A stretch of DNA of 64,000 bases from Mycoplasmopsis verecunda (GTDB lineage Bacteria; Bacillota_I; Bacilli_A; Mycoplasmatales; Metamycoplasmataceae), in the NCBI RefSeq assembly GCF_033546915.1, contig NZ_CP137850.1:682001-746000 (forward strand). Reading direction: 5' to 3'. The notes beneath the pieces are model-generated. The model ran no database searches. It saw only the letters and a list, made by a program, of their open reading frames with translations, and was not told the origin of the DNA. Positions 48,013 through 58,497 of the stretch are shown here, in pieces. Each line of letters starts with the position of its first letter. The first letter of the stretch is position 1. The position numbers and the translations under genes are program-made.

Positions 48013-50014
48013 CTATTTCCTTACTTTGGTCAAATATATATTTATTATTATGACTGATTTCAATAACAATGCTATTGTTCAATATTTTTTGTAATTTATT
48101 TTTTAATTGCATAAATACAAAATTATCTAAGTTCTCAAACGCCTCATCTAGTAGTACTACATCATAAGATAGTAAGAATAAAGATAATAGAGAGATAAAC
48201 TGCTTTTGTCCTGACGAAAGAGATGATATACTGATATTTCTGGTTAGATTGATATTTAGATGTGATATACATTCTTGTAATCCAAAATGATCAATTAATT
48301 CATTAAACTGCTTAATGTTGTATATACATAAATAATCTAAGACCGAAATATTTAAATTATTGTCCTTACCAATATAAATAACTTTTTGTTTATATTTTTT
48401 GTCTAGGAATAAATTTATTTTTTCTCCATTAATTAATATTTCGCCACTATCAGCTTGTTTTGATCCATTTAACAAGGCACACAGTGTTGTTTTTCCAGAA
48501 CCGTTTTTTCCTTTTAATTTATGTTTATCACTTAATTTTAATCGTCTGATGTTTAAAGCATTGTTAAGTTTTGATTCAGTATAAGAATATGAAACAGATA
48601 ATAATGCTATTTCTTGTATTTTATCCTTTAATAATTCAGTTTCTTTTATTGCAGAATCATTAATATTAAATATCTTTAGCATTGCAAATGATTTTGTATA
48701 TTCTGAATACAAATTAGTCAATGGAACAATATTTTTAATCGGCTTAGTAAATAATGATGCACCAGTTATAAAGAATATTAAATTAATTGTGTTAAGTTTA
48801 TTTCCTCAAATTTGATATGAACCTAAAATCAGAATACATAATGGAGCAATAATATCTAAACTTGATTGAAGGGTATTTAATGTAGTATTCTTAATTTTAA
48901 ATCTCAATACTGCATCATTTAAATTTTGATATTCTCTTGACAACTCATTTTGCAATTTTTCTTCTAGAAAATAATTGTGAATATGCATAATATGATTAAT
49001 GTAATTATTAAATGCATTATCACATTGAATATTTTGTTGCAATAGTTTGGGAAGATTTTTCTCATATATTGACTTTGTAAAAAAACTCAAGATTAAATTT
49101 AAAATAGAGTAAGTTAAAATTATTATCATTAAATAAATATTAATATTTCACAGTAATATTAATGCTAATAATATAGTTAATATTCCAGATAATATTTCAG
49201 GAAGAAAAATGATTTGGAACTCTATTAAATTATCAAATACTGAGACTCGATTCTTAATTTCTAATGGTGTTAATTTATCGATAACTTTATAGTTATTAAA
49301 TTTTAAGTGTGCAATGAAATTAAGTATTTGGCTTTCTCTTCGTTGAGCTAGTAATTTTTGAAGTATTTTCTGACTTAAATTTTTAAGAGAAAAATTCAGC
49401 AGTATTATGAATACAAATATTATTCCTAAATATAGTAGATGGATATTTAATTTATTTGGAATGATTTTTTCTAGAATAATCTTATTGAAATAAGGAAGTG
49501 AAAAGAGAATTAATGTTTCACTAATTAATGAAATTAAGTAGAAAAGTGAAAACTTATCAAATAATAATCAATTATTCTTGCTTATAGTTTTTTTACTTTT
49601 AAAATCATCTCTTTTATGTGTAAATTTAATTAACAAACCAGAAAATTTTTCTAAAAAATCCTTATGACGATATTTTGTGTTTCCGATTACCGGATCATAA
49701 ACATAAATATATTTGCTAGATATTTTCTTTATTACAACCATATGAGTATTATCATTCATAGAAATTAAGGTTCCTACCGGTAATTCATTTCTATCTAATT
49801 CAGGTAATAATGTTTTTTCACAATTGTATATTTCGATATCAAAATTATATGAATTACAAATTGTTTCAAAATCTGGAATCGAGATCCCTTTTTCGGTATA
49901 TTTAGCATTTAATTTTAATTCATTTATATTAATTGGTGATATGTAGTTACGATCATAAAACCATTTTAAAACATATAATGAACAATCTCTAGTATCTACT
50001 TGTTTTACACTCAT
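47990..50014 (-). CDS. ABC exporter with N-terminal C39 peptidase domain (bacteriocin-type)
   Basis: 674 residues with several TGA Trp codons (49568-49570, 48806-48808). Domains in order: C39 peptidase about residues 1-140 with KQVDTRDCSLYVL (Cys11) and NTHMVVIKKI plus YVYDPVIG (His and Asp); six hydrophobic segments about 150-440; ABC domain with GKNGSGKTT (Walker A), ISSLSSGQKQF (signature) and VVLLDEAFENLD (Walker B). Known members cut a double-glycine leader and export the peptide. The usual DCGxA reads DCSLY here. No candidate substrate with a double-glycine leader is seen nearby. It ends overlapping its accessory gene. Confidence 0.88.
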
Positions 50015-50077
50015 ACAATATAAATATATTCTTACTATGAGATAGAACTAAAAATGAACAAAAAAGCTTTTTTTCTA

Positions 50078-50083
50078 TATAAT
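50078..50083 (+). promoter_or_regulatory. -10 box (TATAAT) of rpiB
   Basis: TATAAT about 25 bases before the rpiB ATG, with an AAAGGAG ribosome binding site between. Confidence 0.6.
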
Positions 50084-50108
50084 TTAAATATATTGAAAGG
50101 AGATTATC

Positions 50109-50549
50109 ATGGATAACAAAGTAGTTGCACTTGCAAGTGACCATGCAGGTTACAAATTAAAAGATGAACTAGCAACATATTTAAGAGACAAAGGTTTCGA
50201 TATCGTTGACTTAGGTCCTTCTACAGATGCTGTTTCAGTATCATATGCAGAAATGGGAAAAGAATTAGCTAACTATGTTGACGAAGCTAAGCCAGCTTTC
50301 GGAATCGGAGTTTGTGGAACAGGTTTAGGTATTTCATATGCTTTAAACAGACACAAACACATTAGAGCAGCTAGAGTTACATCAGTAGAAGATGCTCACC
50401 TAGCTAAACAACACAATAATGCAAATGTTTTAGTCTTTGGTGGACGTCAAGTTACTTTTGACGAAGCTAAAGCAATGGTAGACGAATACATGAACACTCA
50501 ATTTGAAGGTGGACGTCACCAAGCTAGAATTAATCAATTGGATGAATAA
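50109..50549 (+). CDS. rpiB: Ribose-5-phosphate isomerase B (RpiB/LacAB family)
   Basis: 146 residues. Motifs ALASDHAGYKLKDEL, VDLGP, the catalytic GVCGTGLGISYALNRHKHIRAA (Cys) and HNNANVLVFGGR. It interconverts ribose-5-P and ribulose-5-P in the non-oxidative pentose phosphate route. AAAGGAG lies 6 bases before the ATG. A DUF2188 gene follows two bases after its stop. Confidence 0.93.
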   Translation: MDNKVVALASDHAGYKLKDELATYLRDKGFDIVDLGPSTDAVSVSYAEMGKELANYVDEAKPAFGIGVCGTGLGISYALNRHKHIRAARVTSVEDAHLAKQHNNANVLVFGGRQVTFDEAKAMVDEYMNTQFEGGRHQARINQLDE

Positions 50550-50551
50550 TT

Positions 50552-50806
50552 ATGGCAGAAAAAGAAAAAGTATTAGAAGTTAAAGACAAAGAAGCGAAAG
50601 AACTAGCTGCAGTTTGACATGTATCTCAACATCCAGATGGATGAAAAGTTATAAGACAAGGTGGAGTTAAAGCTATCAAAACATTCGATACTCAAAAAGA
50701 AGCAATCGAATATGCAAAACAACTTGCTAAAAATAACGAAGGTAGATATTTAATCCACAGCCAAAAAGGAAAAATTAGAGCTGGTCAAAGCTTCAAAGAC
50801 AAATAA
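50552..50806 (+). CDS. DUF2188 family protein
   Basis: 84 residues with two TGA Trp codons (AAVWHVSQHPDGWKV), so it appears only with the mycoplasma code. The WHV...DGWKV...G..A...F.TQKEAIEYAK...N..G.YLIHSQKGKI pattern is the DUF2188 signature; the family is small, soluble and of unknown function. It starts two bases after rpiB and ends before a strong terminator. Confidence 0.85.
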
Positions 50807-50810
50807 TTTA

Positions 50811-50834
50811 AATAACGCTAAAGCGTTATTTTTA
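50811..50834 (+). terminator. Hairpin terminator of rpiB-DUF2188
   Basis: AATAACGC / GCGTTATT, 8-bp stem with 4-nt loop, followed by TTTTATT. Confidence 0.9.
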
Positions 50835-50852
50835 TTAATATAAAATTTAATT

Positions 50853-52367
50853 ATGAATAAACATAAAATCAGTTTAAGACAAATTGTTATTTTCTTCATT
50901 CAATTTATCTTATTTATAGGATTTTTAGCAGGAGTAGTGATACTTTTCCTTAATGTTAATAAAGCTTATGCATATTTAGCTCTAGTGCTTTTATATGTAC
51001 TAAATGTAATATTTGTATTCATAATCTATGCACAGAATAGAGAGCAAGAAGCTAAATTAAGCTGAATTTATCTAGTTATGCTAATTCCTATTATTGGTCA
51101 TGCTATTTTTATTGGTTATGGACTGATATTTAGAAATAATTTTGAATTAGAAATTAATAATGATTCTAAATATCAATTGCTTACTTATAAAAACGAAATA
51201 TTAGGTAATAATAAATTAAAACCATATAATGATTTAAAGCAAATTCAAAATATTAATCAAAATATATTGCTACCAGCAAATTTTGATTTTTTTGCTGAAG
51301 GATATAGATTTTATGATGATTTATTTGCTTCATTAAAAAAAGCGCAAAAAACCATTTATATTGTTACCTATATAATTAAAAAATCAGAAATAACTACAGA
51401 ATTTTTAGATACATTAGAACAAAAAGCAAATAACGGTGTAAAAATCAAATGACTAGTAGATGATTTCGGTGCTATGCTATCACAAAAGAAACAACTTCGT
51501 AGGTTAGATAAACACCCTAATATCGAAATCAAGCTAATTGGTAAAATATATTATCCATTTATCAATGCTGCATCATTTTCACGTAATCATGAAAAATTTA
51601 TCATTATTGATAATAAAGTTGTCTTTTCAGGCGGAAATAATATATCTGATGAATATTCATCAATGTCAAAAAAATATGGTCACTGAATCGACTTAAACTA
51701 TCGTATCACTGGACCATATATTAATTCTTATATTATTCATTTTATTAAATACTGAAAATTTATTGCTAAAAAAGATATTGATGTGCATTCATCATTATTT
51801 ATTGATAATGATTTAACCAAGTATCATAATCAAGCTTTATTAGTAACAGATTCACCTTCTTATACATATTCAGAATCTGAATTATTTTTCCTAAAAATGA
51901 TTCCGAATGCTAAAAAAAGTATTAAGATAGCTACACCATATTTCTCTGTTTCTCGTGCTTTAAAAAAGCAACTCATACTTGCTCTTAAAAGTGGTGTAGA
52001 AGTTACTATCTTTTTCCCTGGATTGCCTGATAAGAAATTGGTGTATAAAATTGGTCTATATCAGTTATCAAAATTACAACAACATGGATTAAAAATATTA
52101 ATTTATGAAGATCATTTCTTACATACTAAAGCAGGATTGATTGATGATAAATATGGATGAGTGGGTACTAATAATTGAGACTCACGTAGTATGTATTCAC
52201 AATATGAAACAATGGATATTTTTGAAGGTAAAAGTATTGCAAAATTAAATGAAATTTTCTCAGATTATGAGCAAAAATGTCAAAATGTGGAAAACTTTCC
52301 ACAATTTGAGAAAAAACCAACCGTTATTGAAAAATTTCTATACGATATCTCTAAACCATTGATATAA
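50853..52367 (+). CDS. cls: Cardiolipin synthase
   Basis: 504 residues with TGA Trp codons at 51063-51065, 51450-51452 and others. Two N-terminal membrane helices (about residues 10-35 and 38-60), a third near 72-90, then two phospholipase D domains with HKD motifs: FSRNHEKFIIIDNKVVFSGG and FLHTKAGLIDDKYGWVGTNNWD. It joins two phosphatidylglycerols into cardiolipin. No Shine-Dalgarno is visible before the ATG, and a TATAAA-like box lies about 10 bases upstream, so the mRNA may be leaderless. Confidence 0.94.
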
Positions 52368-52432
52368 TAATAACATACGAAAAGAATAAAGTTTATAAAC
52401 GAAAACATGTAAATCCTATAGGAAGGAGTCTA

Positions 52433-52696
52433 ATGAAAGAATTTTCATGTAAGATTGTTGATCCAATTGGGTTACACGCCAGACCAGCAACATTAATCGT
52501 TTCTACAGCTACAAAATTTAAATCTGATTCAAAACTAGTGTACAATGGTAGAGAAGCAAATTTAAAATCAATTATGAACATTATGGCATTAGGTGTTAAA
52601 CACGGTGCCGAAATCACTATTAAAGTTTCTGGTGATGATGAAGAAAAAGCTATAGAAGCAATTAAAACTGCACTTGAATCAAATGGATTAATCTAA
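52433..52696 (+). CDS. ptsH: Phosphocarrier protein HPr
   Basis: 87 residues. DPIGLHARPA carries the phosphorylated His15, and the EANLKSIMNIM region carries the regulatory Ser46. HPr passes phosphate from enzyme I to sugar-specific EIIA proteins, implying PTS sugar uptake. AGGAAGGAG lies 5 bases before the ATG. It is monocistronic, with a hairpin terminator after it. Confidence 0.97.
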   Translation: MKEFSCKIVDPIGLHARPATLIVSTATKFKSDSKLVYNGREANLKSIMNIMALGVKHGAEITIKVSGDDEEKAIEAIKTALESNGLI

Positions 52697-52707
52697 TATA
52701 TAATATT

Positions 52708-52728
52708 CGTCACTTAGTGACGATTTTT
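52708..52728 (+). terminator. Hairpin terminator of ptsH
   Basis: CGTCACT / AGTGACG with a 1-nt centre, followed by ATTTTTATTT. Confidence 0.85.
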
Positions 52729-52755
52729 ATTTGCTTTAATTCAATGGATAAAGAA

Positions 52756-52856
52756 AATCGCCGTTGCTTGAACGACGATTAATTTACAGATACCTATTAT
52801 ATTAATAGGTATTAATTTTTTGCTTAATAAAATTAGGTCGCCTAGTAAAACTAGGC
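52756..52856 (-). terminator. Three consecutive hairpins downstream of tRNA-Leu
   Basis: In the leftward sense the tRNA is followed by GCCTAG / CTAGGC (52840-52856), then ATACCTATTA / TAATAGGTAT (52790-52812), then AATCGTCGTT / AACGGCGATT with a mismatch and a following T-rich run (52756-52780). The last is the most terminator-like; the group lies between converging genes. Confidence 0.6.
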
Positions 52857-52859
52857 ATA

Positions 52860-52944
52860 TGGTGCCCAAGACAGGACTTGAACCTGCATGGATTGCTCCA
52901 CTAGATCCTTAGTCTAGCGTGTCTGCCAATTTCACCACTCGGGC
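52860..52944 (-). tRNA. tRNA-Leu (anticodon AAG)
   Basis: 85 nt including an encoded CCA. Acceptor stem GCCCGAG pairs with CTTGGGC and discriminator A73. Anticodon stem CTAGA/TCTAG with loop CTAAGGA gives anticodon AAG. It has a long variable arm, as in Leu tRNAs, and a TGG/CCTG T arm with GTTCAAG. A TATAAT at 52954-52959 (leftward sense) lies just upstream and is a plausible -10 box. Confidence 0.95.
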
Positions 52945-52953
52945 ATCTATAAT

Positions 52954-52959
52954 ATTATA
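52954..52959 (-). promoter_or_regulatory. -10 box (TATAAT) of the tRNA-Leu gene
   Basis: TATAAT on the minus strand, 9 bases before the first tRNA base. Confidence 0.55.
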
Positions 52960-53095
52960 ACTTAAAACAGTTTTTTTGGTAATGATTTTATATGTCCATT
53001 GGTATTTTTTTAAATCTAAAAATAAGGAATAAAAGACTTATTAATAAATTAAAATTTATTAATAATATTTTTTATTAACCTTGTAAAATACATAT

Positions 53096-54136
53096 ATGGG
53101 ATTTTTTAATAAATTAAAAGAAAAAGTTTTCGGCAAGAAAAAAGATATTGAAACAATTAATAAAGAATTAGATGCAAAAGAAACTAAAGAAATCATTTCA
53201 TCTGATAAGTTCAAAAAATATGAAACAGGATTAAATTCTGCATCATCATTTGGTAAGAAACTATTAGAAATACAAAATAGACATGTCAAAATTGATGAAG
53301 ATTTTTTTGATGATTTTGAAGAATTATTAATTATGTCTGATATTAATGCTCAATTAGTTGATGTTATGATTGAAAAAATCAAACAAGAAATTAGAACTAA
53401 TAATATCAATGATCCAAAGCTAATTGGAGAATATGTTGCTGATATTATGTTTTCAATTTATGCTAATAATTCTATTGTAAATACTAATTTAAACTATGAA
53501 GACGATCGATTAAATGTCTTTATATTTGTTGGTGTTAATGGTTCAGGTAAAACAACTTCAATTGCTAAAATAGCTCATAAATATATTAAAGAGGGTAAAA
53601 AAGTTTTAATTGCAGCCGCTGATACTTTTAGAGCTGGAGCTGTTAATCAACTTGGAGTTTGAGCACAACGTATCGGTGCTGAAATAGTTAAACCTGATAA
53701 AGAAGGAGCAGATCCTTCTAGTGTAGTTTATAAAGCAATGGAAAAAGCTAAAAATGAACATTATGATTTATTAATTATTGATACAGCAGGTAGATTACAA
53801 AATAAAGTTAATTTAATGAAAGAGCTTGAAAAAATGATTGGAGTTATTCAAAAATTTGAACCATCAGCTCCGCATGAATCACTTTTAGTTTTAGATGCAA
53901 CTACTGGACAAAATGGGCTATCTCAAGCTAAAAACTTTAAAGATATTGCTGATTTAACAGGTATTATATTAACTAAGATGGATGGAACATCTAAAGGTGG
54001 TATTGTTCTTTCAATTAAAGATGAATATGATATTGATGTTAAATTTGTTGGATTAGGCGAAAAACTAGATGACTTACAAGAATTCGATCTTGAAATGTTT
54101 ATTTACCAAATGACCAAGGATTTAATTCATGAATAA
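53096..54136 (+). CDS. ftsY: Signal recognition particle receptor FtsY
   Basis: 346 residues with a TGA Trp codon near 53660. N domain up to about residue 135, then the G domain: [53 protein letters not shown], and the family ending [15 protein letters not shown]. It docks SRP-ribosome complexes at the membrane. The N-terminal acidic A domain is short, as in other mycoplasmas. No Shine-Dalgarno is seen. The end overlaps ylxM by 8 bases. Confidence 0.97.
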
Positions 54137-54353
54137 TAAGTCACTTGAAAATATCGAAAAATATACCGCTTTATTTGATAAATACGGTAACTTACTAACT
54201 CAAAATCAACAACAAGTATTTAAGTTATATTATGAACAAGACTTATCATATGCCGAAGTTGCTGAAATACTTGCAACAACACGTTCAGCAGCTTACGATA
54301 CTTTAAATAAAGCTATTAAAAACTTATTAAAATACGAGAAACAATTAGGATAA
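54129..54353 (+). CDS. ylxM: YlxM/p13-like DNA-binding protein
   Basis: 74 residues, made mostly of a sigma-70 region 4-like helix-turn-helix: NLLTQNQQQVFKLYYEQDLSYAEVAEILATTRSAAYDTLNKA. YlxM genes are usually next to ffh or ftsY and are thought to tune SRP-pathway function. Shorter than the Bacillus protein (about 110). It overlaps ftsY and precedes a terminator. Confidence 0.88.
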   Translation: MNNKSLENIEKYTALFDKYGNLLTQNQQQVFKLYYEQDLSYAEVAEILATTRSAAYDTLNKAIKNLLKYEKQLG

Positions 54354-54361
54354 TTAATTTC

Positions 54362-54390
54362 AATACAGAATAAATTTTCTGTATTTTTTA
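54362..54390 (+). terminator. Hairpin terminator of ftsY-ylxM
   Basis: AATACAGAA / TTCTGTATT, 9-bp stem with 6-nt loop, then TTTTTATATTT. Confidence 0.88.
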
Positions 54391-54535
54391 TATTTGCTTT
54401 GTTAATAAGACAAATATTTTATAAATAATTTAAAAATATCACAAAAATTTACAAAATCACCTTAAATTTAGTGATATTAGTGTGTTTTAGTCTTCCATAA
54501 AATTTTCACATTTAATTATTGTTATCTCTAAATGA

Positions 54536-54541
54536 TATAAT
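54536..54541 (+). promoter_or_regulatory. -10 box (TATAAT) directly before a short ORF: leaderless start
   Basis: TATAAT ends 6 bases before the ATG at 54548, so the first transcribed base should be about the A of the ATG. No Shine-Dalgarno is present. Confidence 0.6.
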
Positions 54542-54547
54542 CAAATT

Positions 54548-54649
54548 ATGGATAATAAAAGAATGAAAAAATTGCTAGCTTACAGTCAACTAGGCATAAT
54601 AATATTATTAGCTATTGCTGTTTTTGTTATTTTACCATATTACAAATAA
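54548..54649 (+). CDS. Predicted 33-residue single-span membrane peptide
   Basis: MDNKRMKKLLAYSQL, then a hydrophobic helix of about 18 residues (GIIILLAIAVFVILPYY) and a final Lys. It begins directly behind a -10 box. A short N-terminal basic part and one helix would fit a small membrane subunit or peptide. No family is recognised. It may be the first gene of a pair with the membrane protein at 54688. Confidence 0.45.
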   Translation: MDNKRMKKLLAYSQLGIIILLAIAVFVILPYYK

Positions 54650-54687
54650 TTGAAAGTCAGCATAATATCAAATCAACGTTAAACTAA

Positions 54688-55113
54688 ATGAAATCAGCTA
54701 AACCTATTAATGTTAAACAATCTCAAATTTTAAGTGGAGACCAAATTATTGCTGGTTATTTTATAGGTCAAGTAGCTTTATTCTTTACAGCATTATTAAC
54801 ATACTGAACAATATTTGCTTTCTTACTTAAAAACAAGAATTCATTTATTATTGCATTATTACCATTTTTATTTGTGCAAGATATCAAACTATCATCATTA
54901 GATAAGAAGCAAATTACATCATGAAATATAGTTATTAGTATTGTAATGATTTTATGTTTAACAGTTTATATTGCTGATTTTGTATTTATGGTATTTGAAA
55001 ATAATTTATACTTTATTCCTCTACTAACAATTAGTATCGTATATTTTATATATTCATTAATATGTTATATTATCTACTATGTTCATATTAATAAAATAGT
55101 AAAAGTAAATTAA
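54688..55113 (+). CDS. Hypothetical four-span membrane protein
   Basis: 141 residues with TGA Trp codons (TYWTIF, TSWNIV). Four hydrophobic segments (about residues 18-45, 48-60, 74-95, 104-130). It has a short basic N-terminus and C-terminus. No family is recognised and no good Shine-Dalgarno precedes the ATG at 54688; a start a little downstream is possible. It ends before a shared terminator with frr. Confidence 0.55.
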
Positions 55114-55120
55114 AGTTAAT

Positions 55121-55155
55121 AAAAACCATCTTATGTATTTCATAAGGTGGCTTTT
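55121..55155. terminator. Bidirectional hairpin between the 54688 gene and frr
   Basis: AAAACCATCTTATG / CATAAGGTGGCTTTT, a long stem with one or two mismatches and a 5-nt loop; A- and T-runs on both sides suit both converging genes. Confidence 0.8.
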
Positions 55156-55162
55156 AATTTAA

Positions 55163-55714
55163 TTATTTATTCATTAATTCATCTTGTTTTTCTTTAGTGA
55201 TTTCATCAATTTTAGCTATTTCTTTATCTACTTCTTTTTGAATTCTATCTAAATAATTCTTTTGTAAGTCTTCAGATAATTCTTCATCTGCTTTAATGGC
55301 TTTATTAACATCTTGACGAGCATTTCTTACACCAACTTTAGCAGCTTCAGTTAACTTAGCTAAGGATTTTGTCATTTCTTTACGTCTTTCAGTAGTTAAT
55401 GCTGGGAATGTTAATCTAATTTGACTTCCTTCATCTACCGGTAAAATTCCTAAATTAGCTTTTTCAAGCGCTTTATTAATTTCTCTTACTGAAGTTATAT
55501 CATAAGGTTTAATTAATAATTGTTGTGGCTCAGGAACTGAAATATTTGCTAATTCTTCCAATGGTGTCATAGTATCATAGTAATTTACTCTAATACCTTT
55601 AATAATTTGTGGATTAGCTCTTCCTGTAGATATTTTTGATAATTCGAAACGATAATGTGAAATAGCCTTATCACATTTTTCTTCAAGTTCCATTAAATAC
55701 ATTTCTATTTCCAT
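55163..55714 (-). CDS. frr: Ribosome recycling factor
   Basis: 183 residues. It has the family pattern ELSKISTGRANPQII, ANISVPEPQQLLIKPYD, and PALTTERRKEMTKSLAKL near the middle. It splits post-termination ribosomes together with EF-G. The ATG overlaps the pyrH stop by one base, as in the usual pyrH-frr pair. Confidence 0.97.
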   Translation of the reverse strand: MEIEMYLMELEEKCDKAISHYRFELSKISTGRANPQIIKGIRVNYYDTMTPLEELANISVPEPQQLLIKPYDITSVREINKALEKANLGILPVDEGSQIRLTFPALTTERRKEMTKSLAKLTEAAKVGVRNARQDVNKAIKADEELSEDLQKNYLDRIQKEVDKEIAKIDEITKEKQDELMNK

Positions 55715-56433
55715 TATTTAGTTACCTCCGTATGAGTAATAGTTCCTTCAAGAGCTCTTAAAATAGAATTTTCTTCAAGGAGATTGAAAACAATTAGATT
55801 GATATTATTATCTCTTGCCATACTTGTAGCAGTTAAATCCATAACTTGTAATTTCTTTTCAAGTATTTCATCATATGTAATATGGTCATAACGATGTGCA
55901 TTAGGATTTTTCTTAGGATCTGAATCGTAAACACCATCAGTTCCATTTTTTCCCATTAAAATAACATCAGCTCCAATTTCTGAAGCATATAATGTTGCAG
56001 CTGTATCAGTTGTGAAAAATGGTCTTCCAGTACCACCTGCAAAGATAACAACTTCGCCTTGTTCTAAATATCTTAATGTTTTTTCATTAACATAATTTTC
56101 TGCAACTCTTTGGTCAATGTTTAAAGAACTCTGAACACGTGCTTTTAGTCCAATGTGTTCAAAACCACTACATAATGCAAGACCATTCATAATAGTTGCT
56201 AACATCCCTATGTAATCAGCTCTATTTCTATTGATTCCATTCTTTTCAGCAGAAGCTCCTCTTCAGAAGTTCCCTCCACCAATCACTATAGAAACTTGAA
56301 CTCCTTGAGATACTACATCTTTTAACTGGTGTGCAATATTAGATACTAAATCATAATCAATTGCTAGGTGTTTTTCTTTATTAGCAAATCCCTCACCAGA
56401 AAGTTTAATTAAAATTCTTTTGTATTTAATCAT
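55714..56433 (-). CDS. pyrH: Uridylate kinase
   Basis: 239 residues with a TGA Trp codon near 56265 (GGNFWRGA). The amino-acid kinase fold shows ILIKLSGEGFANKE at the N-terminus, VIGGGNFWRG, AGGTGRPFFTTDTAATLYA and MGKNGTDGVYDSDPKKNP. It phosphorylates UMP to UDP. Typical size for bacterial PyrH. The upstream 360 bases are intergenic. frr follows with one-base overlap. Confidence 0.96.
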
Positions 56434-56792
56434 TTTTTAACCTCGTTTAGTATTGTTTATATTTTATATTAAAAATAAGTATATATATATCACATCTACA
56501 TTATTTTTTAGTCTTTTTCATAGTGCTAAATGATTTTTTTAGTTATGCTATTGACTTATGATAATTAATTATAATCGCTATAAGGAGATAAATATATAAA
56601 TCACAATACATTTAAAGTGAATTATTCTATTTTCTAGCTATAAAACTAACATGAAACAAATGTGGAAACTTTTCTATATTTTTTGTGCTTTTTTGAAAAA
56701 CATTTATAATTTTATAACATTATAAAATTATGATATTTTATACTGTTTCAATTCATATTTTATTTTTTAAATAATTATTGAAAGGAATTATT
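56434..56792. other. Intergenic region with divergent promoters (pyrH / Cof phosphatase)
   Basis: About 360 AT-rich bases with no gene I can support. A TTGACT (56551-56556) and TATAAT (56570-56575) pair faces right but is spaced only 13 bases apart; an AAGGAG follows at about 56582 but no ATG with a useful frame stands after it. A second TATAAT-rich stretch lies at about 56706-56735, closer to the phosphatase gene. Possibly a decayed small gene or unrecognised RNA. Confidence 0.4.
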
Positions 56793-57701
56793 ATGGCGAA
56801 AGAAAAAGAAAGATACTTATTTGCTATCGATTTAGATGGTACAACACTACAATCAAGTGCAACAGGAGTTATTCATGATAGAACTGTAAGTGCTATTAAA
56901 AGAGCTACTGAAGAAGGACATATTGTATGTATTTTAACAGGTAGACCTTGAAGAAGTACTAAGTTTATTTATGATTCACTTGGATTAAATACTGTTGTTT
57001 CGAACTTCAATGGTGCTCACATTCACCATCCATACAACCAAGAATTTATTCCTTACATTAAATACCTTAACTTAAATGAAGCACTATATATTGTTGGGGA
57101 CCCACTAGTACAAAAAGAAATTACTAACTTAGCAATTGAAGGACCTGATTGAGTTCAATTAGATCACAGAGATGAAGAATTAGAAAAGGTATTTGGATTT
57201 ACTACAAGTTCAAAACTTCAAATTGGATTAGATTACCACAAATTACCTTTAATGCCAACTGGAGTTATTTTTGATGTTAAGCCAACTACAGATGTTGCTT
57301 CATTAAGAAAATATCTTAAAGTACGTTATGGAGACTTAGCAGAATTTTCATACTGATCAAAAGGTGAAGGGCTAACACCTGTGTTTGATATTACAAATAC
57401 TCAAGCTAACAAAGGGAAAGCATTAAGTTTATTAATTCGTTACTACGATATTAAAATCGAAAACACAATTGCATTAGGTGATGGATTTAATGATGTACCT
57501 ATGTTTAAAATTGCTAATGTTTCAGTTGCAATGAACAATGCATCTAAAGATGTTAAGAAATATGCTTCAATTAGATGTAGCAAAACAAATAAAGAAGGTG
57601 GTGTGGGTGAATACATTCACAAATTCCTAGACAATCCACAAGCTGAAATCGATAAATCAAATGCTAGAAAAAGAAAAATTCAAGCTGTTGAGGAAGAATA
57701 A
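56793..57701 (+). CDS. Cof-type HAD hydrolase (sugar-phosphate phosphatase-like)
   Basis: 302 residues with a few TGA Trp codons. HAD motifs: FAIDLDGTTLQ (Asp nucleophile), CILTGRPW (motif II), KGKALSLLI Lys (motif III) and TIALGDGFNDVPMF (motif IV). The C2-type cap and length match the Cof/YidA group, which dephosphorylates sugar phosphates or cofactors such as pyridoxal-P and FMN; the substrate cannot be told here. AAAGGAA lies 5-11 bases before the ATG. It overlaps rnhC by one base. Confidence 0.9.
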
Positions 57702-58399
57702 TGAAATTCTTAGAGGATGATATTTTAGTTTCTAAATTAGTCTTTAATGAAGTTATAGGGGTTGATGAAACTGGTGTAGGGGATTATTTTACCCCATTAG
57801 TTGCTTGTGCTGCCTATGTACCGAATAAATATATAAAGTTTCTAATGGATTTAGGAGTAAAGGATTCTAAGAAAATAAGTGATACTAGAATCATGCAAAT
57901 TGCTCCTAAACTAATGGAAATTATCCCTTATTCTACTTACATACTATCTCAACCAGGATTTAATAAATTATCTAAAGACTACAATAATAATGAATTAAAA
58001 TTCTTTGCTCATGCTAGTGCATTATCAAATTTACATAACCATAAAGCAAAGGATATTGAAAATGCTAATTTAATTATTATTGATAAATATTCAACAACAA
58101 ATGCAATATTAAAATATCATTCAAAAGTTTTTGACAATAACTGAGCAAACTTATATGAATTCTCCTTACCAACTTTACTTATTGAAAAAGCTGAAGATGT
58201 GCATATTTCAGTTGCATGTGCTTCTATAATAGCAAGATATAAATTGTTGCAATATATGCAAAATCAATGCAAAGAATGAAACTTCAACTTTTCATTAGGA
58301 GCTAGTAAAAAGGTTAAAGAACAAGTTAGAGATTTTGCCTTAACTTATGGAGAATCAAAATTAAATGAAGTTTGCAAACTTAATTTTAAAATTAAATAA
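57701..58399 (+). CDS. rnhC: Ribonuclease HIII
   Basis: 232 residues with a TGA Trp codon near 58142. The active-site block GVDETGVGDYFTPLV matches the RNase HIII pattern (GSDEVGTGDYFGP-like), followed by KDSKKISD and IIIDKY, and late VACASIIARY. The N-terminal TBP-like domain of larger RNase HIII proteins is missing, as in small mycoplasma versions. It removes RNA from RNA-DNA hybrids. Coupled to the upstream phosphatase by an ATGA overlap. Confidence 0.88.
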
Positions 58400-58400
58400 T

Positions 58401-58420
58401 TTGTGCTTTGGCACAATTTT
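58401..58420 (+). terminator. Hairpin terminator of the phosphatase-rnhC pair
   Basis: TTGTGC / GCACAA, 6-bp stem with 4-nt loop, followed by TTTTATTTTG. Confidence 0.8.
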
Positions 58421-58497
58421 ATTTTGACTTTTTCAGCAAATATAATGCATTATTTAATAAAATTAAAATAAGAAAATAAACACAGAAAGTAGGATAT

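Noticed and set aside
52781-52856. Hairpins near tRNA-Leu as a possible riboswitch or CRISPR-like repeats
   Set aside because: Three different short palindromes, not repeated units, lying between converging genes; terminators explain them.
56551-56600. Promoter plus Shine-Dalgarno for a small gene upstream of the Cof phosphatase
   Set aside because: The -35 to -10 spacing is only 13 bases and no ATG-started frame of meaningful length follows the AAGGAG.
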